From Kaistella haifensis DSM 19056 (GTDB taxonomy: Bacteria; Bacteroidota; Bacteroidia; Flavobacteriales; Weeksellaceae), in contig NZ_JASZ02000012.1 of NCBI RefSeq assembly GCF_000735695.2, positions 1-63,541 of the forward strand: a stretch of DNA of 63,541 nt. The letters are read 5' to 3'. Positions within the stretch are counted from its first letter, which is position 1. Each line of letters begins with the position of its first letter. The notes under the pieces were generated by a model that saw only the letters and a list, made by a program, of their open reading frames with translations, ran no database searches and had not been told where the DNA came from. Below are positions 55,152 through 63,541 of this stretch, piece by piece. The translations under genes were made by a program, and so were the position numbers.

Positions 55152-55472
55152 CTAAAATATACTGCCTTGTTTGGCGTTTATGCTTTTCAAATATTTTACA
55201 TTATCCTCTGCAACTATAAAAACATTATCGGAACAATGGCTTTTATATGCTTCAGTTGCGAATTTATCCGCATAAAAAAGGTCTACTACTTTTTGTGCGT
55301 CTATATCAAAAAGGTTTGCCAGTTCTTTTAATTTTGCCTTATTAAATTTTTGTGTACCATTCTCAATTTTACTAATAGCAAAAGCATTGATGCCAACTTT
55401 GGCTCCAAATTCGGTTTGTGTCCAACCGTGCTTTTCTCTTTCTACTTTTATAAACTGTCCGAAACTTGCCAT
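55152..55472 (-). CDS. XRE-family regulator of the restriction-modification unit
   Basis: 106 residues. A HTH_3 domain fills residues 5-65 (REKHGWTQTEFGAKVGINAFAISKIENGTQ). It starts the operon and ends four bases before the restriction-modification gene, as a controller (C) protein would, allowing methylation to be established before cleavage. The tail (residues 70-106) is not recognised. Confidence 0.87.
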   Translation of the reverse strand: MASFGQFIKVEREKHGWTQTEFGAKVGINAFAISKIENGTQKFNKAKLKELANLFDIDAQKVVDLFYADKFATEAYKSHCSDNVFIVAEDNVKYLKSINAKQGSIF

Positions 55473-55682
55473 TTTTTTATCTGCACTTTTTAGGCTTGGC
55501 CTTTTTTTCGCAAGTTAAGCAGTCTTTTTCAGTTCTACAAGTTTTCTTGAGCTTTGAACAATTAGGTTTTGATTAGTGCCGGAAATTTTGTATGAAAACT
55601 TACCCCTATTCTTACTTTCAACAGACATAACTTAAAGGGCAAATTGATAGTTAATTTTTACTTTTTCTTTTTATTGCTACCG

Positions 55683-55724
55683 ACTTACACAAATCCGTAA
55701 GTTAATATTTTTTCATTAAATTTG
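55683..55724 (+). promoter_or_regulatory. Promoter and likely XRE operator of the Argonaute operon
   Basis: The -7 box TAAATTTG (55717-55724) fits TAnnTTTG and lies 23 bases before the XRE start codon. Upstream, ACTTAC/GTAAGT (55683-55702, 8-base spacer) is an inverted repeat covering the -33 region, suitable for repression by the XRE protein. The whole divergent gap is 55473-55747. Confidence 0.55.
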
Positions 55725-55747
55725 ACATAAAGTGACAAGTCATTGAA

Positions 55748-56041
55748 ATGGAACTCCAAAACTTCGGAAAAAGGGTTAGGAAACTAAGAGAAAAGAAAGG
55801 GCTGCTGCTAAGACAAGTTGCTGCTATTTTAGAAATAGACACGGCTCTTATTAGTAAAATTGAAAGAGGTGAAAGAAAAGCTAACCGAGAGCAAGTTGCC
55901 AAATTAGCAGAAGTCTTAGATGTAGAGGTGGATGAACTTTTAGTTATTTGGCTTTCGGACAAGATTATGGAAATTTTGGAAGAAGAACCGTTGGCATACA
56001 AGGCACTTAAAAAGTCAGAAAAACGAATACAAAAGAAGTAA
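55748..56041 (+). CDS. XRE-family regulator of the Argonaute operon
   Basis: 97 residues. HTH_3 domain at 6-65 (VRKLREKKGLLLRQVAAILEIDTALISKIERGERKANREQ), then a helical tail ending EKRIQKK. It stops four bases before the Argonaute ATG, so the two are one transcript. It probably autoregulates the operon through the palindrome in its promoter, keeping a potentially toxic effector low. Confidence 0.88.
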   Translation: MELQNFGKRVRKLREKKGLLLRQVAAILEIDTALISKIERGERKANREQVAKLAEVLDVEVDELLVIWLSDKIMEILEEEPLAYKALKKSEKRIQKK

Positions 56042-56045
56042 TGAT

Positions 56046-58337
56046 ATGCAACTAAACTACTTTCCAATTAAGTTTGAGTTTGAAGAATACCAGATTAAGA
56101 CAGAACCTTATTCAGAAGAACGGCTTAAGGAGCTAAGAGCATTATATAATGCTACTCATTCTTTTTTTAGGAATGGTGACTATATCTATATATCAAACAA
56201 AGAAGGAGAAGATACAAGCCTGACAGGAGAAATTATACCTAAGAGAATATTTGATGATAGTCAGGTTACCGCTTCGTTGATTAAACATCTTTTTTTCAGG
56301 ACATTCAAAGAAAGATTTCCGAACTATATTCCGGTGGATTTTTATCCATTCCGTTTTTTTTCTGCACAAGCTAAAGATGATATTATTTACAATGCACTAC
56401 CGGAAAATCTTAGGAAGCGTATCGCATATAAAAAACTGATTGAGGTTCAATTACGTCTAACTGAGATAAATGGAATTAAACAATTTGGTTTTCTTATCAA
56501 TATAAAACGTAATTGGGTATTTAACAAATCTTGTTTAGAACTGCATTCAGAAGGCTATAACTTAATAGGTGTTGATGTTCTGTATGCGGAGATACTTCCA
56601 GGTTTAACAGAAGTTCTCGCACCTAATGAAGAACTATTAGGAGTAATTGCTGAAATAGTTGATGATAAGGCGAGAATTGAGACTAACGAAGGAATTAAGG
56701 AATACCCTCTCAACCAATTATTCATCAAGAAATCCAAATATAATATAGGTAACTATTTATCATTTGCTATTTCACAACTGAAAAGTGATGAAATAATGAA
56801 CCTTATTGAGAGTAAACGTTCCGATATTTACAATACAAAAGCGTTGTACGATGAAATTTTAAAAATATCAAACCATTTATTTTGCGAAAATGCAGCCCCC
56901 ATTTTATTTCACAATAAAGATGGCTTTTGTTTTACAGTTAACAGCCAACCGTTATCGGTATCAAATAGTATTGAGCTAAAAACTCCCACTTTTATTTTTG
57001 ACCCCGCAGCAACTAAAACAAATAGTTCTAATCCAGACTTAGGCTTGTCAAATTATGGACCATATGATAGTTCAATTTTTGACATTAAAAGTCCTAACGT
57101 GCTTTGTATTTGTAATAGAAATAATAGGGGCAATTTCACAAAGTTTCTCTCGAATTTGAAAGATGGGATACCTCAATCTCGATATTTTCAAAAAGGACTT
57201 CAGAAAAAATACGATTTGCAGGATGTGATACTTAATATAAGGGAAATACAGGCTTATAGCATTGATGAATATCTAAATGTTATCAGTGGTTATGATGAAA
57301 ACAAACCGCATTTGGCAATTATAGAAATCCCTGCAAGCTTTAAACGTCAAGCAGATTTAGCAAACCCTTATTACCGAATTAAAGCTAAGCTTTTATCATT
57401 AGAAATTCCTGTACAGTTTGTTACATCTGAGATAATAGGTAATCATAACGAATATATTCTTAATTCGGTTGCTCTTCAGATTTACGCTAAACTTGGGGGA
57501 ACTCCGTGGGTTCTTCCTTCTCAACGCTCCGTTGATAAAGAAATAATTATTGGTATTGGTCATAGTTGGTTGAGAAAAAATCAATATGCCGGTGCTGAAC
57601 AGAACCGAGTTGTGGGTATCACAACATTTATGTCAAGTGATGGTCAATATCTACTTGGAGATAAAGTTAAAGACGTTCCATTTGAGGGCTATTTTGAAGA
57701 GTTACTAAAAAGTTTAAAACAATCAATTATAAGACTTTCCACCGAACAAGGATGGTCTGATGGAGATACGGTTAGGCTAATTTTTCATATCTTCAAGCCC
57801 ATCAAAAACACTGAATTTGATGTTATTAGTCAGTTGGTTCGTGATATTACCCAATACAAGATTAAGTTTGCGTTCGTTACGATAAGTACTGTTCATCCAA
57901 CAATGCTGTTTGATATAAGCCAATCTGGAATATCTAAATACGGTAGTAATGTGATAAAAGGACAATATATACCAAATAGAGGGAGTAACGTTGTTCTTGA
58001 CGAGAAAACTTGTATCGTGCAAATGTTTGGGGCAAATGAATTGAAAACAGCCAAACAAGGTATAAGTAAGCCAGTCCTAATAAATATCAGAACGCCACAA
58101 GGAAATTATAATAGTAGTGATTTAAATGATTTGCTGTTCTATGATTTAGGATATATTACCCAACAGATTTTTTCATTCACGTACTTGTCCTGGAGGAGTT
58201 TTTTACCTGGCGAAGAGCCTGCGACAATGAAATACTCTAATCTCATTTCAAAGCTTTTGGGGAAAATGAGAAATATTCCAAATTGGGATGCTGATAACTT
58301 AAACTATGGTCTAAAAAGAAAGAAATGGTTCCTTTAG
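56046..58337 (+). CDS. Long prokaryotic Argonaute, catalytically inactive
   Basis: 763 residues, the length of long pAgos (N, PAZ-like, MID, PIWI). The MID pocket for a guide 5' phosphate is intact: Y442, K446, Q457, K482, with nearly the spacing of the family YK-Q-K set. The PIWI domain is recognisable from EIIIGIGHSWL through RVVGITTFMSSDGQYLL, FTYLSWRSFLPGEEPATMKYS to the terminal KKWFL, but catalytic positions are replaced: Gly (G505) where the first Asp belongs and K584 in FKPIKN where DG is expected. It should bind guide and target without cutting, and signal to the membrane protein encoded downstream, whose gene overlaps by 13 bases. Confidence 0.85.
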   Translation: MQLNYFPIKFEFEEYQIKTEPYSEERLKELRALYNATHSFFRNGDYIYISNKEGEDTSLTGEIIPKRIFDDSQVTASLIKHLFFRTFKERFPNYIPVDFYPFRFFSAQAKDDIIYNALPENLRKRIAYKKLIEVQLRLTEINGIKQFGFLINIKRNWVFNKSCLELHSEGYNLIGVDVLYAEILPGLTEVLAPNEELLGVIAEIVDDKARIETNEGIKEYPLNQLFIKKSKYNIGNYLSFAISQLKSDEIMNLIESKRSDIYNTKALYDEILKISNHLFCENAAPILFHNKDGFCFTVNSQPLSVSNSIELKTPTFIFDPAATKTNSSNPDLGLSNYGPYDSSIFDIKSPNVLCICNRNNRGNFTKFLSNLKDGIPQSRYFQKGLQKKYDLQDVILNIREIQAYSIDEYLNVISGYDENKPHLAIIEIPASFKRQADLANPYYRIKAKLLSLEIPVQFVTSEIIGNHNEYILNSVALQIYAKLGGTPWVLPSQRSVDKEIIIGIGHSWLRKNQYAGAEQNRVVGITTFMSSDGQYLLGDKVKDVPFEGYFEELLKSLKQSIIRLSTEQGWSDGDTVRLIFHIFKPIKNTEFDVISQLVRDITQYKIKFAFVTISTVHPTMLFDISQSGISKYGSNVIKGQYIPNRGSNVVLDEKTCIVQMFGANELKTAKQGISKPVLINIRTPQGNYNSSDLNDLLFYDLGYITQQIFSFTYLSWRSFLPGEEPATMKYSNLISKLLGKMRNIPNWDADNLNYGLKRKKWFL

Positions 58338-59230
58338 AAGAAAGAATAGGTTATTTGGCAAGAGTGAGTGAGAATGCCAAGCTTTCAGCTTTCAATGATT
58401 TCTTATCTGGAAAAGTTTACATTACTGCTTCAGGTCAAAACTCCAATGAAAGCGAAGAAATCTTTTATGGTTTAATAGATGCTATTTTATCAAACAATAA
58501 ACTGAATTTTGAAAGTTACTATAATAAAAAAAATAAGAGTAAGCCGAGCAAAGGTTCTCCAGCACCATTTGTTAATGATGATTTCTTAATCTTTTCCTTA
58601 ATATCAGGTATAGTAAAATTTAATTTAGATAAAACTTGGATAAAAGATATTGTTTCTATCAGGAACAGAAACTCTATAACAATAACATTTGAAAATATAT
58701 TAAATGAAAATTATTATAGTACAAGTAATCTACCGGAAATAGTTTTTATGTTTTTAAGCATAAATGGTCAGTCTTTAATGACTAATGATTTTGTAGGTTT
58801 CACATACACAAGAATTACCGGAAATGTAAAATTATTTGAGAACAGAAGTGACTTTCAAATCCTATGTTCACTTAAAGCTTACGATACGATATTCTTACTG
58901 AAAGACGTTCCTGACAAAAAAGAGGTTGACCTCTTAAAGAAATTTAATGCAAATTTTATTAATCGAATTAAGTATATATCTTGGATAGTTCAGGCAATGC
59001 TATTTGGACTGTTGGTTTATGCAATTCTTAAACTTCCAAATTATAGTCCAGAGTCTATAAAATTTATAGATAAGTATAATTATGCATTTACAATTTTTGG
59101 AGCATTAGGACTTAGCTTTTTAGGAAATGTAATACCTGTAATTAGGAATACATCTCAAAAGATAATTATGCAGCTATTTGGATATCCTAAAGAAATGCTA
59201 AATGACCTAAAAATTAGTAACAACTCATAA
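58325..59230 (+). CDS. Two-helix membrane protein, likely effector of the Argonaute system
   Basis: 301 residues. A soluble N-terminal domain of about 210 residues with no recognised fold is followed by two membrane helices (about 218-237, ISWIVQAMLFGLLVYAIL, and 252-273, YAFTIFGALGLSFLGNVIPVI) and a short basic tail. The 13-base overlap with the Argonaute gene implies coupled expression. Long inactive pAgos are known to work with partner effectors, including membrane proteins that depolarise the cell on target detection; this protein fits that role by position and topology, not by a recognised domain. Confidence 0.75.
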   Translation: MVPLEERIGYLARVSENAKLSAFNDFLSGKVYITASGQNSNESEEIFYGLIDAILSNNKLNFESYYNKKNKSKPSKGSPAPFVNDDFLIFSLISGIVKFNLDKTWIKDIVSIRNRNSITITFENILNENYYSTSNLPEIVFMFLSINGQSLMTNDFVGFTYTRITGNVKLFENRSDFQILCSLKAYDTIFLLKDVPDKKEVDLLKKFNANFINRIKYISWIVQAMLFGLLVYAILKLPNYSPESIKFIDKYNYAFTIFGALGLSFLGNVIPVIRNTSQKIIMQLFGYPKEMLNDLKISNNS

Positions 59231-59256
59231 TGTGATTGTTTTCTGAAATTAATAAG

Positions 59257-60235
59257 TAACTCGTAGTGCATTATAAAAGGTTGTTCATAATACGAAAAAA
59301 AATCGTATATTGTATTGACTACCAATCGAATACACTATGAATAACCTAGATGCAATTTACGATTTTATTTTAAATGAATTAAGAAAATTAACCTTAAATG
59401 AAAATTTTTATTTTAAACCTATTAAACCAAAATTGAGTGATTTAGAACTTATTGCCATAAATATTTCTGCAGAATATTTATCATTAGATTCAGAATATCA
59501 GTTATTTAGATATCTTTCAAATTCAAAACTAAAAGGAATGATAGAAAGAAGTGTTTATAATCGCAGGAAAAGAAAACTCTTCTTGCATATGGAAAATATC
59601 AGAAAGATTATGGTTGATAGATTTCATGATATTGAAAGCATTTTTATTGTAGATTCAATGCCTTTAGAAATTTGCAAAAACGCAAGAGCAAACCGCTCTA
59701 AAATCTGTAAAGAAGATGAATTTTCATTTCCAAGCAAAGGATATTGTGCTTCTCAATCGAGTTATTATTATGGTTACAAATTACACGCTATATGTTCTGT
59801 TTCAGGAATATTTCAAAGTTTTGATATTTCTACTGCAAGCATTCATGATATCCATTTTTTGCAAGACATAAAGCATCAAATGAACAATTGCACATTAATC
59901 GGAGATAGAGGTTATTTATCAACTCAAGTACAAACAGATTTGTTCAATTATGCAAATATAAAATTAGATACACCTATGAGAAGCAACCAAAAAAATTATC
60001 ACAAGCAGAAATATATTTTTAGAAAATCAAGAAAGAGAATCGAAACGCTATTTTCTCAACTTTGTGACCAATTTAAAATCAGAAACAATTATGCGAAATC
60101 ATTTAATAGCTTTAAAACCAGAATCTTAAGTAAAATTACTGCTTTAACTTTTATTCAATTTGTAAATGTTTTTGTATTTAATAGAAAAATGAACAAAATT
60201 AAAGTATCTTTAATTTAATAATGCACTACGAGTTA
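59257..60235 (+). mobile_element. IS982-family insertion sequence
   Basis: Bounded by perfect 17-base terminal inverted repeats, TAACTCGTAGTGCATTA (59257-59273) and its complement (60219-60235). The element carries one transposase gene. ATTAATA occurs on both sides (59248-59254 and 60237-60243), a candidate target duplication one or two bases outside the repeats. Intact by all visible signs, so probably recent. Confidence 0.9.
59337..60218 (+). CDS. IS982-family transposase
   Basis: 293 residues, normal length for the family. DDE residues are visible in FIVDSMPLEICKNAR, TLIGDRGYLS and KRIETLFSQLCDQFKIR; SYYYGYKLHAICSVSG is also characteristic. The gene fills nearly the whole element; the stop codon adjoins the right terminal repeat. 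Confidence 0.92.
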   Translation: MNNLDAIYDFILNELRKLTLNENFYFKPIKPKLSDLELIAINISAEYLSLDSEYQLFRYLSNSKLKGMIERSVYNRRKRKLFLHMENIRKIMVDRFHDIESIFIVDSMPLEICKNARANRSKICKEDEFSFPSKGYCASQSSYYYGYKLHAICSVSGIFQSFDISTASIHDIHFLQDIKHQMNNCTLIGDRGYLSTQVQTDLFNYANIKLDTPMRSNQKNYHKQKYIFRKSRKRIETLFSQLCDQFKIRNNYAKSFNSFKTRILSKITALTFIQFVNVFVFNRKMNKIKVSLI

Positions 60236-60281
60236 TATTAATAATTGGAAATATCTTAAGACGCAAAGGCGCTTCGCTCAG

Positions 60282-60298
60282 CAAAATTTGATTTGCTA
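60282..60298. other. Short repeat-like hairpin near the ICE right flank
   Basis: GCAAA/TTTGC with a short spacer, preceded by GACGCAAAGGCGCTTCGC (about 60261), the type of sequence that recurs as dispersed intergenic repeats in Chryseobacterium-like genomes. It may terminate the thioredoxin transcript. Confidence 0.3.
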
Positions 60299-60307
60299 AA
60301 AGAGTTT

Positions 60308-60787
60308 CTATTCTTCTTGTTTTATTTTATTGAGAATATCCAGAAGTTCCGAGGATTTTAAAAATCCATCATACTGAAAAATAATTTCGTTCTGAGGATT
60401 GAGAATTATTAGACTGGGATAGCTTATTTTCCCGCCCGACAACGTTTCTGCGAGTTCGTGGATCCCGGTATCTTTTCCCGTAGGTTTGTATCGGAATGTT
60501 TTTCCGGCAAAGCTAATATCGCGCTTTTCTTCTGCATCCAATATTACAAAATAGAAATTCTGTTGAATGAGATCAGCCACTTTCTGATTATTAAACGTGG
60601 TATTTTCCATCGCTTTGCAGTAATTGCACCAATTGGTATGGATGAAAACTACAACATCTTTTTTTTCTGATTCCTGTAAGTTTCCTATCGCTTCAAACTG
60701 ATAGGATTTGGCCTGAGAAAAGCAAATTCCGGAAAGTAAAATACTTCCCAGAATCGCCAGTCGTAATATGGCATCACGAATTTTCAT
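60308..60787 (-). CDS. Secreted thioredoxin-fold protein
   Basis: 159 residues from MKIRDAIL (a start six codons earlier is possible). Signal peptide (LRLAILGSILLSGICFSQA), then a thioredoxin-fold domain with the active site HTNWCNYCKAMENTTF and the cis-proline loop GKISYPSLIILN. CxxC with aromatic spacing suggests a periplasmic disulfide reductase of the DUF255/thioredoxin_7 type. It follows the TonB receptor gene on the same strand (104-base gap) and may belong to the same transcription unit. Confidence 0.85.
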   Translation of the reverse strand: MKIRDAILRLAILGSILLSGICFSQAKSYQFEAIGNLQESEKKDVVVFIHTNWCNYCKAMENTTFNNQKVADLIQQNFYFVILDAEEKRDISFAGKTFRYKPTGKDTGIHELAETLSGGKISYPSLIILNPQNEIIFQYDGFLKSSELLDILNKIKQEE

Positions 60788-60835
60788 TTTCTTTTTGTTT
60801 CTCAATCAATTATCAATTTTGGCTAAAGCCTAATT

Positions 60836-60880
60836 AAATTGTAATTTTTGAGACGGGCTAAAGCCCGCCTCTATTGATAT
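60836..60880. repeat. GGGCTAAAGCCC intergenic repeat
   Basis: The gap between receptor and thioredoxin genes holds GGCTAAAGCC and, some 40 bases on, GACGGGCTAAAGCCCGCCTC, a near-perfect palindrome. Such GGCTAAAGCC units are dispersed in flavobacterial genomes and could act as attenuators or REP-like sequences. Confidence 0.5.
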
Positions 60881-60891
60881 TCTCAATTATA

Positions 60892-62967
60892 TTAATCAAA
60901 ATTAAATCTTACCCCTAAAAAGCCCCTGATCCCCTGGTTTGGCGCGTAAACATATGATGTATCAAAATTTAAAGGATTGTCTGCTGTAGGCTCGCCAAAA
61001 GGATCATTTGAGCGAGATATAAGAAAGGGAGTTCCTTTGGCAGGTGTCCAGTTGAGTAGGTTTTTCACACCGGCATAAAATTCAAAATTTCGGACTCCAC
61101 TATAAGTAAACTGAATATTCTGTATGCTCCACCAAGGTGACATGCCAGGTCTTGGATCCAGATCGCCCTGTAAAGGTAAACGCATTGGGCTGTAAACATT
61201 ACCGGTATAATCGATGCTCAGATGCCAAGGTTTGATTTTGTACGACACGGCCCAGGTTCCTGTGAACTTTTCTGTGAGCATCTGTTGTTCGGTGATTCCG
61301 TTTTCGGTTAATGTGTTTTCCATCAATGTGCCCCCGAGAATGAATTTTAAACCGTTAGAAAATGTCAGGTCAGCATTAAGACTGATACCTTTGCTCACCG
61401 CATGCCCATCAAGATTGTCGTAGAGGATTTCATTAGGGTTGGTATCATAATCCGGAACAATCCTGTTGGTAAAATAAGTGTAAAAAGCGGTAGCATCCAA
61501 CCCTATAAAACTACCGGAATTAAGATAAAATTTCTTAATAAAATTAAGGTTAGCATTATAAGATTTTTCCGGTTTCAGATCGCTAAGAATAATAACATTC
61601 CTCGCTCCGGTAAGTGCCGCGTGGTCTTCTGTAAAAAGATTAACGACACGGTAACCGGTTCCGGCATTCAAGCGGATGATATCATTTTTGTTAATCGCCC
61701 ATTTGTAAGCCACTCTTGGGGTAAAAATATTGCCGTGGATATTGTTATGGTCATAACGGAACCCCAGTAACAGCTTATGTTTTTCTGCCAGCGCAATCTC
61801 ATCCTGAATAAAAACCCCGGGCAACCAGGTATTTTCAGGTTCATTTTGCCCGTTTGAGTAGGCTGTTGCCGGCGTATTGTCGTCGTAATAAGTATATCTG
61901 AGAGCAGTACCTGCCAAGAGATCGTGTCTCCCTATTTTTTTATCCCAGGTCAGCTGCCCAAAAGCGATTTTTTGGTTGGCTATGTAAGAAACATCACCGT
62001 AGCGGCTGTCCTGATCGTGATTGATGAAGGAAAATCCAAAGAACATTTTTTCGCTCACCGGTAACTGGTAATTACCAATAATTTCTGCGCGGTTGGTATA
62101 GATACTCTCGCCATAGATCTCATCGCCGCCACGGTAGGATTTGTCCCAGCGCATATCACCGCCCCAGCGGTCCTCGTACATATAACGTGCAGCGAGTGTA
62201 AACAAACGGTTTTCTTTCCGTTCAAAATTCCATTTCTGGAAAATAGATATCCTGTTTTGCAGGGTGACATCGGTAAAGTTATCATGGTTATTGTCGACCC
62301 TGTTTTGGAAATTAAAATAATTGATCCCGGCAAGGACACTTGCTTTTTTCCCGGCATTGAATTTAAATCCCAAATCCACATTATATTCGCCCCAGGTTGT
62401 AGAAAACAGATCGGCACTCACCAATGGTGCATTCTGAGGTTTCTTGGTAATAATATTGATAAGACCTCCAACTGCTTCACTCCCATAGAGAGAAGAGGCA
62501 GGACCTTTTACCACCTCGATTCTTTCTACCAAAGAATTTGGAATCCCGGACAATCCGTAGACCGTTCCTAAAGAACTCACGATTGGCATTCCGTCAATCA
62601 AAACCATCGTGTAAGGGCCTTCTAAACCGTTGATATGGATATCGCCGGTGTTACAGATATTACAATTAAGTTGTGGGCGGACACCATTGACGGTTTGCAG
62701 AGCATCAAAAATACTAGGTGTAGGATTTTTCCTAAAAAATGTTGGGGTATAAACCTCTACGGGAACCGGGCTTTCCAGCCTGCTCACGGCCTTCATTGTA
62801 CCGGTAATCACCACATCTTCTATATCTCCTGTTTTTACAACTTCTTTTTTTGTGGTTAAACTATCATTTTTTACCGCTGGCACAGCCAGGCTATCTACCT
62901 GTGAGTAAGCCAATTGGTAACCACCGAAAAGAGCAGCAACTGATAGAGAAAATAATCTTAGCTTCAT
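60892..62967 (-). CDS. TonB-dependent outer-membrane receptor
   Basis: 691 residues with a signal peptide (LRLFSLSVAALFGGYQLAYSQ). The plug domain is clear: EDVVITGTMKAVSRLESPVPVEV (TonB box region), QTVNGVRPQLNCNICNTGDI, GPYTMVLIDGMPIVSSLGTVYGL and VERIEVVKGPASSLYGSEAVGGLINIITKKP, then a 22-strand barrel ending in FLGVRFNFD. The CNIC pair in the plug is unusual and may be involved in metal or redox contact. The substrate is unknown; the promoter palindrome suggests metal-dependent control, so an iron chelate or metal is likely. Confidence 0.92.
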   Translation of the reverse strand: MKLRLFSLSVAALFGGYQLAYSQVDSLAVPAVKNDSLTTKKEVVKTGDIEDVVITGTMKAVSRLESPVPVEVYTPTFFRKNPTPSIFDALQTVNGVRPQLNCNICNTGDIHINGLEGPYTMVLIDGMPIVSSLGTVYGLSGIPNSLVERIEVVKGPASSLYGSEAVGGLINIITKKPQNAPLVSADLFSTTWGEYNVDLGFKFNAGKKASVLAGINYFNFQNRVDNNHDNFTDVTLQNRISIFQKWNFERKENRLFTLAARYMYEDRWGGDMRWDKSYRGGDEIYGESIYTNRAEIIGNYQLPVSEKMFFGFSFINHDQDSRYGDVSYIANQKIAFGQLTWDKKIGRHDLLAGTALRYTYYDDNTPATAYSNGQNEPENTWLPGVFIQDEIALAEKHKLLLGFRYDHNNIHGNIFTPRVAYKWAINKNDIIRLNAGTGYRVVNLFTEDHAALTGARNVIILSDLKPEKSYNANLNFIKKFYLNSGSFIGLDATAFYTYFTNRIVPDYDTNPNEILYDNLDGHAVSKGISLNADLTFSNGLKFILGGTLMENTLTENGITEQQMLTEKFTGTWAVSYKIKPWHLSIDYTGNVYSPMRLPLQGDLDPRPGMSPWWSIQNIQFTYSGVRNFEFYAGVKNLLNWTPAKGTPFLISRSNDPFGEPTADNPLNFDTSYVYAPNQGIRGFLGVRFNFD

Positions 62968-62987
62968 TTAATTAATATATTATATTG

Positions 62988-63019
62988 CAAATATATAAAA
63001 GTTAGACTAATCTAACAAA
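62988..63019 (-). promoter_or_regulatory. TonB-receptor promoter with a palindromic operator
   Basis: Minus strand: TTTG (63019-63016), 20 bases, then TATATTTG (62995-62988), 21 bases before the ATG. The spacer contains the perfect palindrome GTTAGACTAATCTAAC (63001-63016), resembling DtxR/IdeR/MntR-type boxes (TTAGnnnnnCTAA). The IS5-like copy begins only eight bases upstream. Confidence 0.6.
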
Positions 63020-63026
63020 TTAGTTA

Positions 63027-63541
<515 letters not shown>

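Noticed and set aside
59231..60307. A clear right-end attachment site matching the left junction
   Set aside because: Shared words such as ATTAATA are explained by AT-richness or the IS982 target duplication; none is long enough to call an att repeat.

Overview
The window is from a member of the Bacteroidota, most likely a Flavobacteriia (Chryseobacterium/Elizabethkingia-like) genome. The evidence is low-GC flanking genes, TAnnTTTG-type -7 promoter boxes, flavobacterial secreted and TonB-receptor proteins, and a CTnDOT-type conjugative element core. The species is inferred, not proven.

Layout. Both ends lie inside copies of one IS5-like insertion sequence in the same orientation (1-321 and 63027-63541). 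The left copy cuts the 3' end of a secreted-protein gene (299-2545). Chromosome-like genes follow: an amino-acid permease, a DUF962/Mpo1-like protein and a secreted hypothetical. From about 5.7 kb an integrative conjugative element (ICE) of the CTnDOT type begins: an RteC-family regulator, two Xis2c/Xis2d-like HTH proteins, a DUF3945-type protein and topoisomerase III (the excision operon), then an ORF6N protein. A three-gene cassette on the minus strand (12166-15328: DUF262, DUF3696-type ATPase, unknown protein) looks like a defence cargo. DUF1896 and a giant methylase/helicase resume the ICE core.

The middle is metal-resistance cargo. A copper island (22.5-34.4 kb: multicopper oxidase, DUF305, DUF3347, two copper P-type ATPases, HMA chaperone, HMA-AraC regulator) is bracketed by two nearly identical RteC-family genes. 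A second island (35.7-45.9 kb) carries a Zn/Cd-type ATPase, a CzcB-CzcA-OMF efflux system whose czcA is split by a 2-base insertion, a Fur-family regulator, and an ArsR-MerTP unit without merA. Mobilisation genes mobC, mobB and mobA, a stem-loop-rich putative oriT, and traA, a DUF3408 gene and traD follow. The tra operon then ends at a strong terminator; no type IV secretion genes and no integrase are visible.

The last cargo (52.5-59.2 kb) is a defence island of two divergent XRE-controlled units: a single-chain restriction-modification protein, and an operon of XRE regulator, catalytically dead long prokaryotic Argonaute and a two-helix membrane protein, which I read as an abortive-infection-type pAgo system. 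An IS982 element separates this from a thioredoxin-like gene and a TonB-dependent receptor with a palindromic operator in its promoter.

Beyond the genes, a roughly 33-base sequence element recurs 60-70 bases upstream of several separate ICE operons and could tie them into one regulon; a separate 40-base element is duplicated upstream of copA and its chaperone gene.
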